A stretch of 64,000 bases of DNA, taken from Roseomonas aerilata DSM 19363. GTDB taxonomy: Bacteria > Pseudomonadota > Alphaproteobacteria > Acetobacterales > Acetobacteraceae. Location of the stretch: contig NZ_JONP01000005.1 of the NCBI RefSeq assembly GCF_000711725.1, forward strand, positions 208,209 through 272,208, written 5' to 3'. The notes beneath the pieces were generated by a model that was not told the origin of the DNA, did not search any database, and saw nothing but the letters and a program-made list of their open reading frames with translations. The translations under genes and the position numbers were made by a program. This document shows positions 43,492 through 53,354 of this stretch, one piece after another; position 1 is the first letter of the stretch, and each line of letters opens with the position of its first letter.

Positions 43492-44294
43492 TGCGCCCCC
43501 TGCTGACCACTGTTAAGGCGGCCGCCGTTGCGGCCGCCGTCCTTCTCGTGCCCGTCATTGCCTCGGTGGACGCCCGTGCCCAGGAGCACGAGGTAATCCA
43601 CCTGCCGGACACCAAGTTCACCTTCGAGGGCCCCTTCGGCACCTTCGACCGTGCCTCCGCCCAGCGCGGCTTCCAGGTCTACAAGGAGGTCTGCTCGGCC
43701 TGCCACTCCATGCGGCAGCTCTCCTACCGGAACCTCTCGGGTATCGGCCTGAACGCGACCCAGATCGCGGCGCTCGCCTCCCAGTTCCAGGTGCAGGACG
43801 GGCCGAACGACAACGGCGAGATGTTCGAGCGTCCCGCCCGCGCCTCGGACCGCTTCCGCCGGCCCTTCCAGAACGACGCCGCGGCGCGCGCCGCCAACAA
43901 CGGCGCCCTGCCGCCCGACCTGTCGGTGATGATCAAGGCGCGCGAGGGCGGCGCCGACTACGTTCACGCCCTGCTGGTCGGCTACGAGGATCCCCCACCC
44001 GGCGTGACGATCGCGGAGGGGATGCACTACAACAAGTACTTCCCGGGTCATCAGATCGCGATGGCGGCGCCGTTGAACACCGAGGGCCAGGTCGAGTTCG
44101 CTGACGGCACCAAGGCGACCATCGACCAGATGGCCACCGACGTCGTCACCTTCCTCTCCTGGGCGGCCGAGCCCGAGCTGGAGCAGCGCCGCGCCATGGG
44201 CGTGCGGATGGTGATCTTCCTGACCATCCTCGGCGGCCTTGTCTATGCGGTGAAGCGCAAGGTTTGGGCGAACCTGCACCAGGACACGCAATAG
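43491..44294 (+). CDS. petC: cytochrome c1
   Basis: 267 residues. A signal peptide (VKAAAVAAAVLLVPVIASVDARAQ) leads to the heme c motif CSACH near residue 65; the loop GYEDPPPGVTIAEGMHYNKY and PGHQIAMAAPL are typical of c1, and a C-terminal helix (VIFLTILGGLVYAVKR) anchors it. It passes electrons to a periplasmic cytochrome c. The operon ends with a strong terminator 17 bp downstream. Confidence 0.96.
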   Translation: MRPLLTTVKAAAVAAAVLLVPVIASVDARAQEHEVIHLPDTKFTFEGPFGTFDRASAQRGFQVYKEVCSACHSMRQLSYRNLSGIGLNATQIAALASQFQVQDGPNDNGEMFERPARASDRFRRPFQNDAAARAANNGALPPDLSVMIKAREGGADYVHALLVGYEDPPPGVTIAEGMHYNKYFPGHQIAMAAPLNTEGQVEFADGTKATIDQMATDVVTFLSWAAEPELEQRRAMGVRMVIFLTILGGLVYAVKRKVWANLHQDTQ

Positions 44295-44310
44295 CCTGAC
44301 CACAAGCTTC

Positions 44311-44349
44311 AAAGGCCCCGCACCGGTTCGCCCGGTGCGGGGCCTTTTT
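44311..44349 (+). terminator. rho-independent terminator of petABC
   Basis: A perfect 16-bp stem, AAAGGCCCCGCACCGG with its complement, around a 5-base loop (TTCGC), ends in a T run. Very strong by appearance; it would stop transcription before the convergent GGDEF-EAL gene. Confidence 0.93.
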
Positions 44350-44398
44350 CGTTCGGGCCTTCCCCTTGCCCGGAAGCGGGCTGGGTGCCGTCGAAGGG

Positions 44399-46213
44399 TT
44401 AGCCCGCGGCGCGTCTCCCTGCCGAGCCAAGGATTCCGTGTGCACGCGCGCCAGCGGCCTGCCCGGCCGCTGCCAACCCGTCCCACGGCGCAGCCTCGGA
44501 GAGAAGGAAGCCCTGCGCCGCATCGACCCCGAGCCGGGCCAGCAGCATCAGCTGCTCGGCCTCCTCCACCCCTTCCGCCACCAGGGGAACGGAGAGCGCC
44601 CGGGCCATGCTCACCACCGCCTCCAGCAGCGCTGTGCCCTGCGCGTCGCCCGCGCAGTTCATCACCAGCCCGCGGTCGATCTTGATGGCCGAGAAGGGAA
44701 AGCCCCGTAGCCGCGCCAGCGTTCCGTGCCCGCCGCCGAAATCGTCCAGCGCGACGCGGACGCCGATCCGCGCCAGACCCTCCACATTACCGAGCGCCGC
44801 CACCGGATCGCCGACCAGGGAGCGTTCGGTCATCTCGATCCTCAGCCGGTCCCCCTCAAGCCCATGGGTCCGCAGAGCAGCGGCGACAGCCGTATCGAAG
44901 CCCGGCATCCCGAAGGTGCTGGCCGAGATGTTGATCGAGATCGGGAAGGGCGCCCCGTCCGCCGCCATCAGCCGGCAGGCCTCAGCGAGGACCCAGCGGT
45001 CGAGCGCGCCCGAATAGCCCAGGCTCTCGACCACCGGCAGCAGCTCGGAGAGGGAGAGCACTGGTCCCGCCTCGCCGTGCCAGCGCAGCAGCGCCTCCGC
45101 TCCGTGCGCCGCCCGCGTCGCTATGTCCACGATCGGCTGAAACACGAGATGGAAGGGAACCTGCCCGCCCGGCTCGAAGGCGCGGCATAGCCGCTGCTCC
45201 AGCGCCGTGCGGCCGATGCTGGCCGGCGCGGGAATATCCTCGGCGGCGCGCGTGACGCTCCGCCCGGCCCGCTTAGCCTCGTAGACGGCCGCGTCCGCCC
45301 TCTCCATCAGCGCCGCCGCCTCCTCGCGCCGCCCCACCGCGAGGCCGATCGAGGCGCGCAGCGGCACCAGGGAACCATTCAACACAAAGGTGTCGGCCAG
45401 GCCCGCGTGGATGCGCTCGGCCAGCGCCAGCGCCGCCTGACGGTCGGCGAGGCCTCGCGCCAGGACGACGAACTCGTCGCCACCTGGCCGCGCCACCCAG
45501 TCTCCCTCGCGGACCGCCTCGGTCAGGCGGCGCGCCACTTCCACCAGGGCCTTGTCGCCCCCTGCATGGCCATAGGTGTCGTTGATCGGCTTGAAGCCGT
45601 CGAGATCGATCATCAGCACGCAGAGATCGCGCGGCCCCTCCCTTGCCAGCACCTCCTTCATCCCTGCCCGGTTCAGCAGCCCTGTCAGCGGATCGGTCCG
45701 GGCCGCGCGATGCACCTCTCCGATCGCGTGGCGGAGCGAGAGCGCGGCCGAGGCCCCCCGGGCCAGGTCCTGCAGCCGCGCCACCAGCTGCGGCGTCAGC
45801 GAGCGCGGCTGCCGATCGAGCACGCAAAGCGTGCCGACCGCATTCCCGCGGCTGCCGAGAAGGGGAGCCCCGGCATAGAAGCGAAGATTCGGATCGCCCA
45901 TGACGAGGGCGTTAGTGCTGAAGCGCGGGTCCGCCCGCAGGTCGGACACCACCATCACCTCCTGCGGGTTGAGGATGGCATGGGCGCAGAAGGAGGAGTC
46001 GCGCGGCAGGCTGCCGGGCTCGAGCCCTTTCAACGCCTTGAAGAACTGCCGGTGCTCGCCCACCAGGGAAACGCCGCAGATCGGCACGCCTACCAGATCC
46101 GCCGCCACCCTGATGAACGCCCCGAGCAGATCGTCCGTGACCCGGTCGAAGGCCTCAAGATCGGCCACGTCCAACAGACGCGCTGCCTCGTTCGCCGGGC
46201 GCGGAACCTCCAT
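44399..46213 (-). CDS. GAF-GGDEF-EAL cyclic-di-GMP protein
   Basis: 604 residues, soluble. An N-terminal GAF domain (residues about 20-165, SLVGEHRQFFKALKGL and APLLGSRGNAVGTLCVLD) is followed by a diguanylate cyclase domain with an intact RPGGDEFVVLA and by an EAL domain with AEALLRWHG, DDFGGGHGTLARL and VAEGVEE. Both catalytic signatures look intact, so it may make or break c-di-GMP according to the GAF signal. The ATG at 46213 is preferred over a TTG at 46273. It converges on petC behind the terminator. Confidence 0.9.
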   Translation of the reverse strand: MEVPRPANEAARLLDVADLEAFDRVTDDLLGAFIRVAADLVGVPICGVSLVGEHRQFFKALKGLEPGSLPRDSSFCAHAILNPQEVMVVSDLRADPRFSTNALVMGDPNLRFYAGAPLLGSRGNAVGTLCVLDRQPRSLTPQLVARLQDLARGASAALSLRHAIGEVHRAARTDPLTGLLNRAGMKEVLAREGPRDLCVLMIDLDGFKPINDTYGHAGGDKALVEVARRLTEAVREGDWVARPGGDEFVVLARGLADRQAALALAERIHAGLADTFVLNGSLVPLRASIGLAVGRREEAAALMERADAAVYEAKRAGRSVTRAAEDIPAPASIGRTALEQRLCRAFEPGGQVPFHLVFQPIVDIATRAAHGAEALLRWHGEAGPVLSLSELLPVVESLGYSGALDRWVLAEACRLMAADGAPFPISINISASTFGMPGFDTAVAAALRTHGLEGDRLRIEMTERSLVGDPVAALGNVEGLARIGVRVALDDFGGGHGTLARLRGFPFSAIKIDRGLVMNCAGDAQGTALLEAVVSMARALSVPLVAEGVEEAEQLMLLARLGVDAAQGFLLSEAAPWDGLAAAGQAAGARAHGILGSAGRRAAG

Positions 46214-46356
46214 CGCCACCGGAATTCCCCTGCCATTATCAAACAGCAAGGATTCTACAACCCTCGGCTGCAAAGAGCCATGGGATCAGGGGCGCACTGG
46301 TGCCAGCGCCATTGCTCCGCTAGAGGGCGGGCCCGAACCGCCAAGCGGAGCGCAGC

Positions 46357-47244
<888 letters not shown>

Positions 47245-47250
47245 ACCGGT

Positions 47251-47500
47251 GGCTCCCGGAAAGGGCTTCGCCCTCTCCGGACCTCTCGGGTGAACGCGCA
47301 GCGTTGGATCCCCATTTGGCTGTCGCGAATGCGGTGATCGGGGACCGGCCCACTTCCCGGTGCCCCTCCTGAGCGTGCGGTCGCCTCGGGACGGTGGCCC
47401 GAGGCGCACCGGCCACAAAGCATTCCCAGCTCGAAGAAAAAGATGATGGTGAGGGGTCTGGGGAGGGGAAGAATTCCTTCTTCCTCTCCCCGGGATCACC
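47251..47500. repeat. multi-hairpin intergenic repeat, copy 3
   Basis: Between convergent mtnP and the small membrane gene. It shares with copies 1 and 4 the GGCTCCCGGA/TCCGG hairpin, the GCCTCGGG...CCCGAGGC hairpin plus GCACCGGCC, the AAAAAGATGATGGTGAG block and the terminal hairpin based on GGGGAAGAATTCCTTCTTC. The CCAAGGGCCT hairpin is partly replaced by another sequence here. Confidence 0.85.
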
Positions 47501-47522
47501 CGCGGCACGCGATCAGGAACAC

Positions 47523-47711
47523 TCAGTCGCTCGCGTCGGTCTCCCAGCCTTTGCTCCGCCGCCGAAATCCTGCCACCAGCACGATCACCGCCGCGGCGGC
47601 CAACAGGCCGATCATGATCACCGGCGGTTGGGAGAAGCCGTCCGGCCATAGGTAGGGCATGGCCGAGAGCAGGCCGAGGAAGACGACGATCGCGACGATC
47701 GACCCGACCAT
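47523..47711 (-). CDS. small membrane protein, unknown function
   Basis: 62 residues with two hydrophobic helices (SIVAIVVFLGLLSAM and IMIGLLAAAAVIVLVAGF) and a basic C-terminal tail (RRRSKGW). It begins 9 bp after the stop of the dienelactone hydrolase gene, so it is probably co-transcribed. No family recognised. Confidence 0.6.
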   Translation of the reverse strand: MVGSIVAIVVFLGLLSAMPYLWPDGFSQPPVIMIGLLAAAAVIVLVAGFRRRSKGWETDASD

Positions 47712-47720
47712 GGGCCCTCT

Positions 47721-48383
47721 TCAGCCCAGGCGGGAGGACAGGAAGGCCAGCGCCCGTCCCTCGGCCAGTTCCGTGGCAGCGGGATTGTAGCTCGAGCGGT
47801 CCTCGCAGGCGAAGCCGTGGCCTGCATCCGGGTAGAGGTGGATTTCGACGCCCGGCTGCGCCTGCCGCACCAGATCCACGTCCGAGAGGGGAATACCCGC
47901 GTCCTTCTCCCCGAAATGGAGCTGCACCGGGCAGTGCGGCACCTCGCTGCGCGTGCCGGCGATGCCGCCGCCGTAGTAGCCGACCGCGGCACGAAAGGTG
48001 TTGGAGCGCGTCGCGCCCCACCAGGCGATGGTACCGCCCCAGCAGTAGCCGATGATGCCCTTGGCCGCGCCCGCGGGCAGGGCCTGCGCCGCCGCCTCCA
48101 CGTCGAGCATCGCGGCCTCGTCCGAGACCTTCTTGCGCAGCGCCATGCCGCGTTCCCGGTCGGGTGCCTCGTAGCCCAGTTCCACCCCGCGCTCGGCCCG
48201 GTCGAACAGCGCGGGCGTGACCACGGCCCAGCCGAGGCTGCCCAGGTGGTCTGACAGCCGCTTCATATGGGCGTTGACCCCGAAGATCTCCTGGATCACC
48301 ACCAGCCCGTGCTTCGCGTCCTGCGGCCCCGCGCGCCAAGCGGAGAGGCGATGGCCGTCGGCCGCGGTCAACTCGATCTGCAT
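47721..48383 (-). CDS. dienelactone hydrolase family protein
   Basis: 220 residues. The DLH signature GYCWGG (catalytic Cys) is present, with the Asp in GEKDAGIP and the His in DAGHGFACED. The EIFGVNAHMKRLSDHLG start is typical. The family hydrolyses dienelactones in chlorocatechol breakdown or works more broadly on esters; no catechol genes are near, so the substrate is open. 39 bp separates it from the divergent DUF4169 gene. Confidence 0.88.
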   Translation of the reverse strand: MQIELTAADGHRLSAWRAGPQDAKHGLVVIQEIFGVNAHMKRLSDHLGSLGWAVVTPALFDRAERGVELGYEAPDRERGMALRKKVSDEAAMLDVEAAAQALPAGAAKGIIGYCWGGTIAWWGATRSNTFRAAVGYYGGGIAGTRSEVPHCPVQLHFGEKDAGIPLSDVDLVRQAQPGVEIHLYPDAGHGFACEDRSSYNPAATELAEGRALAFLSSRLG

Positions 48384-48422
48384 GGGATGGTTCCGAAGGG
48401 TAGGGATCGCTATCCTGGCGCC

Positions 48423-48620
48423 ATGGCCGAGATCGTCAACCTGAACCGGGCCCGCAAATCGCGCGACCGCAAGGCGGCGGAGGAGAAGGCCGCGGCCAAC
48501 CGCGCCGCTCATGGCCGCACGAAGGCCGAGCGGGCGCGGGATGCCGCCGCGGAAGCGGCGCGCGACGCCCTGCTCGACGGCGCCCGCCTTGAGGACCGGG
48601 ACCCGAAGGCCCCGGGATAA
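48423..48620 (+). CDS. DUF4169-like small basic protein
   Basis: 65 residues, strongly helical and charged: IVNLNRARKSRDRKAAEEK at the start, then repeated Ala/Arg/Glu. This N-terminus is typical of the alphaproteobacterial DUF4169 family. Function unknown. The gene ends 6 bp before the convergent phasin gene. Confidence 0.75.
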   Translation: MAEIVNLNRARKSRDRKAAEEKAAANRAAHGRTKAERARDAAAEAARDALLDGARLEDRDPKAPG

Positions 48621-48626
48621 GGGCCC

Positions 48627-49061
48627 TCAGCCCTCCTTCTTGGCCACCATGCCGCGCACCTCGTCCATCGCCTCCGAGAAGCGCTTGTTGAGCACCGTCA
48701 GCGCCTCGGCATTGGATTTCTGGATGAGGTCGGCCAGTTCCTTCATGTTGTTCACCGCGCGCTCGTAGGTGGCCTTCACGAGATCGGCCTGCTGGGCCGC
48801 GCGCGAGGAGGGATCGGCGCTGGGCGAGGACACGCCGCGCACGGCCTCCGTCATTTCGGCCATGGACTGCTGCAGGATTTCCATATGCCGGCGGGCGATG
48901 GCCTGGGCGCCTTCCAGCGCCACGCGGTTCGCGGCGGAAAGCGCCTCCAGGTTGCGGCGCTGCGCGGCGGCGAGCGCCTGCACGTCCACCATCGGCATCT
49001 TCATCTCGGACAGCATGCGCATCGGGTCCATTTCCGGGGGCAGGGCGGGGCGATCGGACAT
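48627..49061 (-). CDS. phasin-family protein
   Basis: 144 residues, mostly amphipathic helix: ALAAAQRRNLEALSAANRVA and LIQKSNAEALTVLNKRFSEA fit the phasin pattern. Phasins coat polyhydroxyalkanoate granules. A very good ribosome site, AAGGAGG, precedes the ATG at 49061. A second PHA-linked small protein is at 58.4 kb; no synthase gene is in the window. Confidence 0.8.
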   Translation of the reverse strand: MSDRPALPPEMDPMRMLSEMKMPMVDVQALAAAQRRNLEALSAANRVALEGAQAIARRHMEILQQSMAEMTEAVRGVSSPSADPSSRAAQQADLVKATYERAVNNMKELADLIQKSNAEALTVLNKRFSEAMDEVRGMVAKKEG

Positions 49062-49156
49062 AGCTATCCTCCTTGGTTTATCGGCTCATCCTGGGCGCGG
49101 GGCTCGGCGGCTGCAAGCGCCACGGCGCCCCGAAGCCGCCGTTCCAAGCGCGGCGA

Positions 49157-50020
49157 TCAGGCCAGCGACGCCTTGCCCGCCCCATTTCCCTTCGCACCCT
49201 TGCCGGAAGCCGCGCGCGGCGTTGGCGTGGCACCCCCTTCGCCCGGCGCCTCCGGCCCGAGGGCAGAGGGCGGCGGCGTCACCTCGCCGACATCGCCGGG
49301 AACCTCGGGCAGCAGGGCGGCGTCGGAGGTATCGGGGCTGGCGCCGGTCGCCTCGGCCATCATGGTGCCCGTATCGGCGAGGGGCGGCTCGTCGAAGCGC
49401 TCCACCGGCATGGCGTCAGCAGGGGACGCATCCGCCTCCTCGTCCGTCAGGCGAAGCGTGCGGGCGAGGCTCTCCGCCCGATCCAGTGCACGGTCGAGCG
49501 CGGCCATGGTCGAGCCGAGATCGACGCTCTCATCCCCCTCCCAGGCGCGGGCGGTGGCGATCCACACCCCAGCCAGCCCCTGCACGCGCAGCGCGCCCGC
49601 GATCCCCCCGGTGGAAATCCCCGCCCCCTCCAGCGTCCAGGCCATGGAGGCCATGAGGATGGGGGAGAGCAGCAGGGCCGAGATCGGGTCGCGCATGAGG
49701 TCGCGCTGCAGGCGCAGCACGCCCTCGCGGTGCGGGGCCAGGGCGTCCAGGCGGCGCATCAGCAGGTCGAAGACCCGGTCGCGGGCGCTGCCGAAGCCGT
49801 GCTGGCCGGGCACCGTCCCCTCCAGCACCGCCTGGTCCACCGCGCGGGCATGGGCGCGCAGCAGGTCCACCGGCGTGGGGTAGCGGCCGCGCAGGTCGGA
49901 CAGCGTCTCGCCGCTCTCGGCCGCGATGCGCGCGAAGGTGGTGCCGTGCCATCCCTCCCGCGCGACCACGCGCCAGAAGGCATCGAGAAGGGAAGGGGAG
50001 GGGGCGTCGCGCGTGCTCAT
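49157..50020 (-). CDS. TetR-like protein with COQ9 C-terminal domain
   Basis: 287 residues. A TetR-type helix-turn-helix (WHGTTFARIAAESGETLSDL) leads into a COQ9-like helical domain (ARDRVFDLLMRRLDALAPHR). COQ9 helps hydroxylation steps in ubiquinone synthesis; in alphaproteobacteria the fused form is common (family knowledge). The last 90 residues are Pro/Ala/Gly-rich and look disordered, which is longer than usual. ATG at 50020. About 60 bp after proC on the same strand. Confidence 0.75.
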   Translation of the reverse strand: MSTRDAPSPSLLDAFWRVVAREGWHGTTFARIAAESGETLSDLRGRYPTPVDLLRAHARAVDQAVLEGTVPGQHGFGSARDRVFDLLMRRLDALAPHREGVLRLQRDLMRDPISALLLSPILMASMAWTLEGAGISTGGIAGALRVQGLAGVWIATARAWEGDESVDLGSTMAALDRALDRAESLARTLRLTDEEADASPADAMPVERFDEPPLADTGTMMAEATGASPDTSDAALLPEVPGDVGEVTPPPSALGPEAPGEGGATPTPRAASGKGAKGNGAGKASLA

Positions 50021-50080
50021 CGTGGGCAAGATGGCGTGTCCGCCCCCTCTATCAACCTCGCCCGTTACCGGCGCGTCACC

Positions 50081-50893
50081 TCAGCCCGCCAGCTCGCGGG
50101 AACGCCGGGTCGCGGCGTCGATCGCCTGCGGCACCAGGGTGGGCCAGGCGTGCTCGTCCATCAGCACCGCCAGCGCCCGCTCGGTCGTGCCCTTGGGCGA
50201 GGTGACGTTCTGCCGGAGCACCGCCGCGTCCTCCGCGCTGCGGGCGAGCAGCGCGCCGGAGCCCGCCACCGTCGCCCGCGCCATCCGCCGGGCGAGGTCC
50301 GGCGGCACGCCCTGCGCGATCCCCGCGCGCTCCAGCAGCTCGGCCAGGAGGAAGACATAGGCCGGCCCGCCGCCGGAAATGGCAGTGACGGGATCGATCA
50401 GGCTCTCCGCCTCCACCCAGGCGACCTCGCCGGTCGCGGCCAGCAGCCGGTCCGCCAGTACCTTCTGCTCCGCGGAGGCACGGCGCCCCGCGCAGGCGAC
50501 GGTGAAGCCCTGGCCGATGGAGGCCGGCGTGTTCGGCATGGCCCGCACGACCGCCGCGCCGTCCAGCATGGCGTCCAGGCCAGAGATGGTCTTGCCCGCC
50601 ATGATCGAGAGGAACAGCGCCCCGCCGCGCGCAAAGGGCCGGTAGGAGGGGAGCACCGCCTCCGCCTGCTGCGGCTTGGTGGCGAAAACGACGGCCTCGG
50701 GCACGAAGCCGGAGGGGATGGCCTCGGCATCCGGCACCACCTCGACGCGGTGTGCGAAGGCTTCCGTCGAGAGCTTGTGCGGCTCCACCACCACGGCGCG
50801 GGAGAGGCCGCGTTCTAGCCAACCATGGAGGAGGGCGCCCCCCATCTTGCCGCAGCCGACAAGAAGCACGGGGGGCAGTAGATCAGACGACAT
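50081..50893 (-). CDS. proC: pyrroline-5-carboxylate reductase
   Basis: 270 residues. Rossmann start LLVGCGKMGGALLHGWLERG and the C-terminal signature ALAVLMDEHAWPTLVPQAI region, preceded by AISGGGPAYVFLLAELLE and VTSPKGTTERAL. It makes proline from pyrroline-5-carboxylate with NADPH. 51 bp separate it from the YbjN gene upstream on the same strand. Confidence 0.95.
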   Translation of the reverse strand: MSSDLLPPVLLVGCGKMGGALLHGWLERGLSRAVVVEPHKLSTEAFAHRVEVVPDAEAIPSGFVPEAVVFATKPQQAEAVLPSYRPFARGGALFLSIMAGKTISGLDAMLDGAAVVRAMPNTPASIGQGFTVACAGRRASAEQKVLADRLLAATGEVAWVEAESLIDPVTAISGGGPAYVFLLAELLERAGIAQGVPPDLARRMARATVAGSGALLARSAEDAAVLRQNVTSPKGTTERALAVLMDEHAWPTLVPQAIDAATRRSRELAG

Positions 50894-50944
50894 CGGGCAA
50901 TCCCTCAGGGCTCGCCCGCTGACCGGCGGGCTCGCCCGAAGGTT

Positions 50945-51448
50945 TCAGGCTTCGCCGACGCAGTCCAGCATGGCCGCGGCGAGCGCCTCGGCCGGCGCCT
51001 TGCCGCCCCAGAGGACGAACTGGAAGGCGGGGAAGAAGCGCTCGCACTCGGTGATGGCGATGTCCACCATGTCCTCGAGGCTCTCCACGCTGGCGGCGCG
51101 GGCACCGCGGAGGAGCACGGCGTGGCGGAAGACCGGCACCCCCTCCTCACCTTCGAGCCCGAAATGGCCGATCCACAGCTTCTCGTTCGCCAGCGCCAGC
51201 AGCTCGTGCAAGCGCCCGCGCGCGGCGGCCGGAACCTTCATGTCGAAGGCGCAGGTGAAGTGCATCGCGCTGATCTCGGTGGACCAGGCGAAGTGAAGGC
51301 CGTAGTCGCACCACTTGCCCGGGGCTTCCGCGGCCATCTCGCCGTCGGAGCGGCGGTCGAAGGCCCATTCGTTGGCGGCCACGATCTGCTCGACGACGTC
51401 GAGCGGGTTGGCGGCCCTGTCCCGGGTGGCAGCGAGGGTGGCTGACAT
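50945..51448 (-). CDS. YbjN-domain protein
   Basis: 167 residues. The YbjN fold is visible in NEWAFDRRSDGEMAAEAPG, FTCAFDMKVP and LHELLALANEKLWIGHFGL. YbjN acts as a type III secretion chaperone-like fold and affects motility and stress; the role in alphaproteobacteria is unknown. The ATG at 51448 begins a conserved N-terminus and is preferred over upstream readings. Confidence 0.8.
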   Translation of the reverse strand: MSATLAATRDRAANPLDVVEQIVAANEWAFDRRSDGEMAAEAPGKWCDYGLHFAWSTEISAMHFTCAFDMKVPAAARGRLHELLALANEKLWIGHFGLEGEEGVPVFRHAVLLRGARAASVESLEDMVDIAITECERFFPAFQFVLWGGKAPAEALAAAMLDCVGEA

Positions 51449-51573
51449 GGCGTCACCTCCTATCCGAGACGGACAGACCCCCCGAGTCTGGTAGCGAATC
51501 GGTCGGGCCAGCCCCAACAGGTTGATACTGCGATGCCGAACGCAGCGGCAACCCCGAAGGCTTCAATGGGGCG

Positions 51574-51954
51574 TCACACGCCCCCGTCAGCCGGACCCGG
51601 ATCGGTTGCACCACCCGTGGCCGCACCCGTCTCGAAGGGCGTCGCGTCGGGGGGCGCGTTGTTCATCCGCGCCTCCAACGCCTCGACGCGAAGGGCCAGC
51701 GCCTCGGCCTGCTCCCGCGCACGGCGGGCCACCTCGAGCGCCGCGTCCAGTTCCTCGCGCTTGACGAGGTTCAGCCGCGCGGTCAGCGCCTCCACCTGGG
51801 CCTGTACCGCGCTCTCGATCTCGGCGCGCGCGCCCGCCAGCACGGAGAAGGCGCCGCCGGCCATGCCCGCGAGGTCATCGAAGAACTTGCCCCGGCCGCC
51901 ACCAAAGCCGCCGGTCCCGAAAGGCCCCGATGAACCCTGCCCACCCTCTTGCAT
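51574..51954 (-). CDS. accessory factor UbiK-like (BMFP) protein
   Basis: 126 residues. After a Gly-rich start, FFDDLAGMAGGAFSVLAGAR and the coiled coil AEIESAVQAQVEALTARLNLVKREELDAA-type pattern (shown in part) match UbiK/YqiC, with the KREE(L/F) signature before the long coiled coil. UbiK helps assemble the late ubiquinone synthesis complex. The C-terminus is Pro/Gly/Ala-rich. COQ9-like lies two genes downstream, giving a loose quinone cluster. Confidence 0.75.
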   Translation of the reverse strand: MQEGGQGSSGPFGTGGFGGGRGKFFDDLAGMAGGAFSVLAGARAEIESAVQAQVEALTARLNLVKREELDAALEVARRAREQAEALALRVEALEARMNNAPPDATPFETGAATGGATDPGPADGGV

Positions 51955-52084
51955 GACAACCTCCAGTCGATACCGTCCCAACATGGCCCCGGCGTGGCCT
52001 CTGGCGTAGACCCCCGCGCGCTTTTCTCGCGGGCGGGCGCCAGCGCGCCGCAGGGGTGCGGGCCGTCCGCATCTGGGGCGGAAC

Positions 52085-53092
52085 CTACCGGGCGCCGCCT
52101 TCCGGCACCGTTCCAGTCCTGTCGCCCGGCCGTGTCCGCCAGAGGCTGTAGGCCACGCCCGAGGCGAGGATCGCGAAGGTGACGCCGAGCGAGACCGCGG
52201 GCGGGATCTTCCCGATGCCCAGCAGGTCGGCCATGAAGATCTTCGACCCAATGAAGATCAGCACCACGGAGAGCGCCACCTTGAGGTAGGCGAAGCGGTA
52301 GATCATCGCGGCGAGCGCGAAGTACAGCGCGCGCAGCCCGAGGATGGCGAAGATGTTGGAGGTGTAGACGATGAACGGGTCGGTCGTGATGGCGAAGATC
52401 GCCGGCACGGAATCGACCGCGAAGATAACGTCCGCCACCTCGATCATCACCAGCGCCATGAACAGCGGCGTGGCGAAAAGGGCGGGCCGCCCGGTGGCGG
52501 GATGAGGCCGGCGCACGAAGAAGCGCTCGCCGTGGTGCTCCTCCGTCACGTTCAGGCGTCGCTTCATCAGCCGCACCAGCGGGTTCTCGCCCACCGGCCG
52601 CTCGCTCTCGGCGAAGAGCAGCATCTTCACGCCCGTGGCCACCAGGAAGGCCGCGAAGACATACAGCACCCAGGAGAAATGCGTGACCAGCGCCGCGCCG
52701 AGCCCGATCATGATCGCGCGCAGCACGATCACGCCGAGGATGCCCCAGAACAGCACCCGGTGCTGGTAGGCGCGCGGCACGGCGAAGAAGGAGAAGATCA
52801 TCGCGATGACGAAGACGTTGTCCATCGCCAGCGTCTTCTCGACCACGAAGCCCGTCAGGTAGTTCAGCCCTGGCTCCGCGCCCAGCGTCCACCAGACCCA
52901 GGCGCCGAAGCCTAGCCCGAGGGTGATGTAGAAGGCGGAGAGCATCAGGCTCTCCCGCACGCCGATCTCGCGGTTGCCGCGGTGCAGGACGCCGAGGTCG
53001 AAGGCGAGAAGCGCCGCCACAAGCCCGAGGAAGGTGAGCCACATCCAAGCGGGGGTGCCGAGCCAGTCGGCGAGGAAGACAGCGGATTCCAT
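52085..53092 (-). CDS. TerC/Alx-family membrane protein
   Basis: 335 residues with eight or nine helices. Signatures LAMDNVFVIAMIFSFF and FAVDSVPAIFAITTDPFIV carry the acidic residues of the TerC core. The family exports manganese or aids metal loading of exported enzymes. ATG at 53092 starts MESAVFLADW. Upstream is 262 bp of mostly non-coding sequence to lgt, with no recognisable yybP-ykoY riboswitch. Confidence 0.92.
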   Translation of the reverse strand: MESAVFLADWLGTPAWMWLTFLGLVAALLAFDLGVLHRGNREIGVRESLMLSAFYITLGLGFGAWVWWTLGAEPGLNYLTGFVVEKTLAMDNVFVIAMIFSFFAVPRAYQHRVLFWGILGVIVLRAIMIGLGAALVTHFSWVLYVFAAFLVATGVKMLLFAESERPVGENPLVRLMKRRLNVTEEHHGERFFVRRPHPATGRPALFATPLFMALVMIEVADVIFAVDSVPAIFAITTDPFIVYTSNIFAILGLRALYFALAAMIYRFAYLKVALSVVLIFIGSKIFMADLLGIGKIPPAVSLGVTFAILASGVAYSLWRTRPGDRTGTVPEGGAR

Positions 53093-53354
53093 GCGAGCCA
53101 CTCCATTGCCGGCTGTTGAGCCAGGAGTGATCCGACATCGCGAAGCAGCCGGCTGCTCTCGCCAGAGGGGCCCGGATCCGGGTTGCCGGACGAACTGGCC
53201 CGGCCCGACCATCGTTTCAAGAGCCGTTGGAGGGCGTTCCCGCCTTCGCCGCCCCGCGCCATTTCCCGCGCGGCAGGTTCGGGCTTATACCGCCCCGGCG
53301 CCGTCCCTCGCCCCAATCCTGGCCCCAGGCCTGGCCCCCGTCCGAAGCCGAAGC

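Noticed and set aside
53093..53354. yybP-ykoY manganese riboswitch upstream of terC
   Set aside because: The expected GGGGAGUA and CGUCAAC elements are absent; only a short AGCAGCCGGCTGCT palindrome is present.
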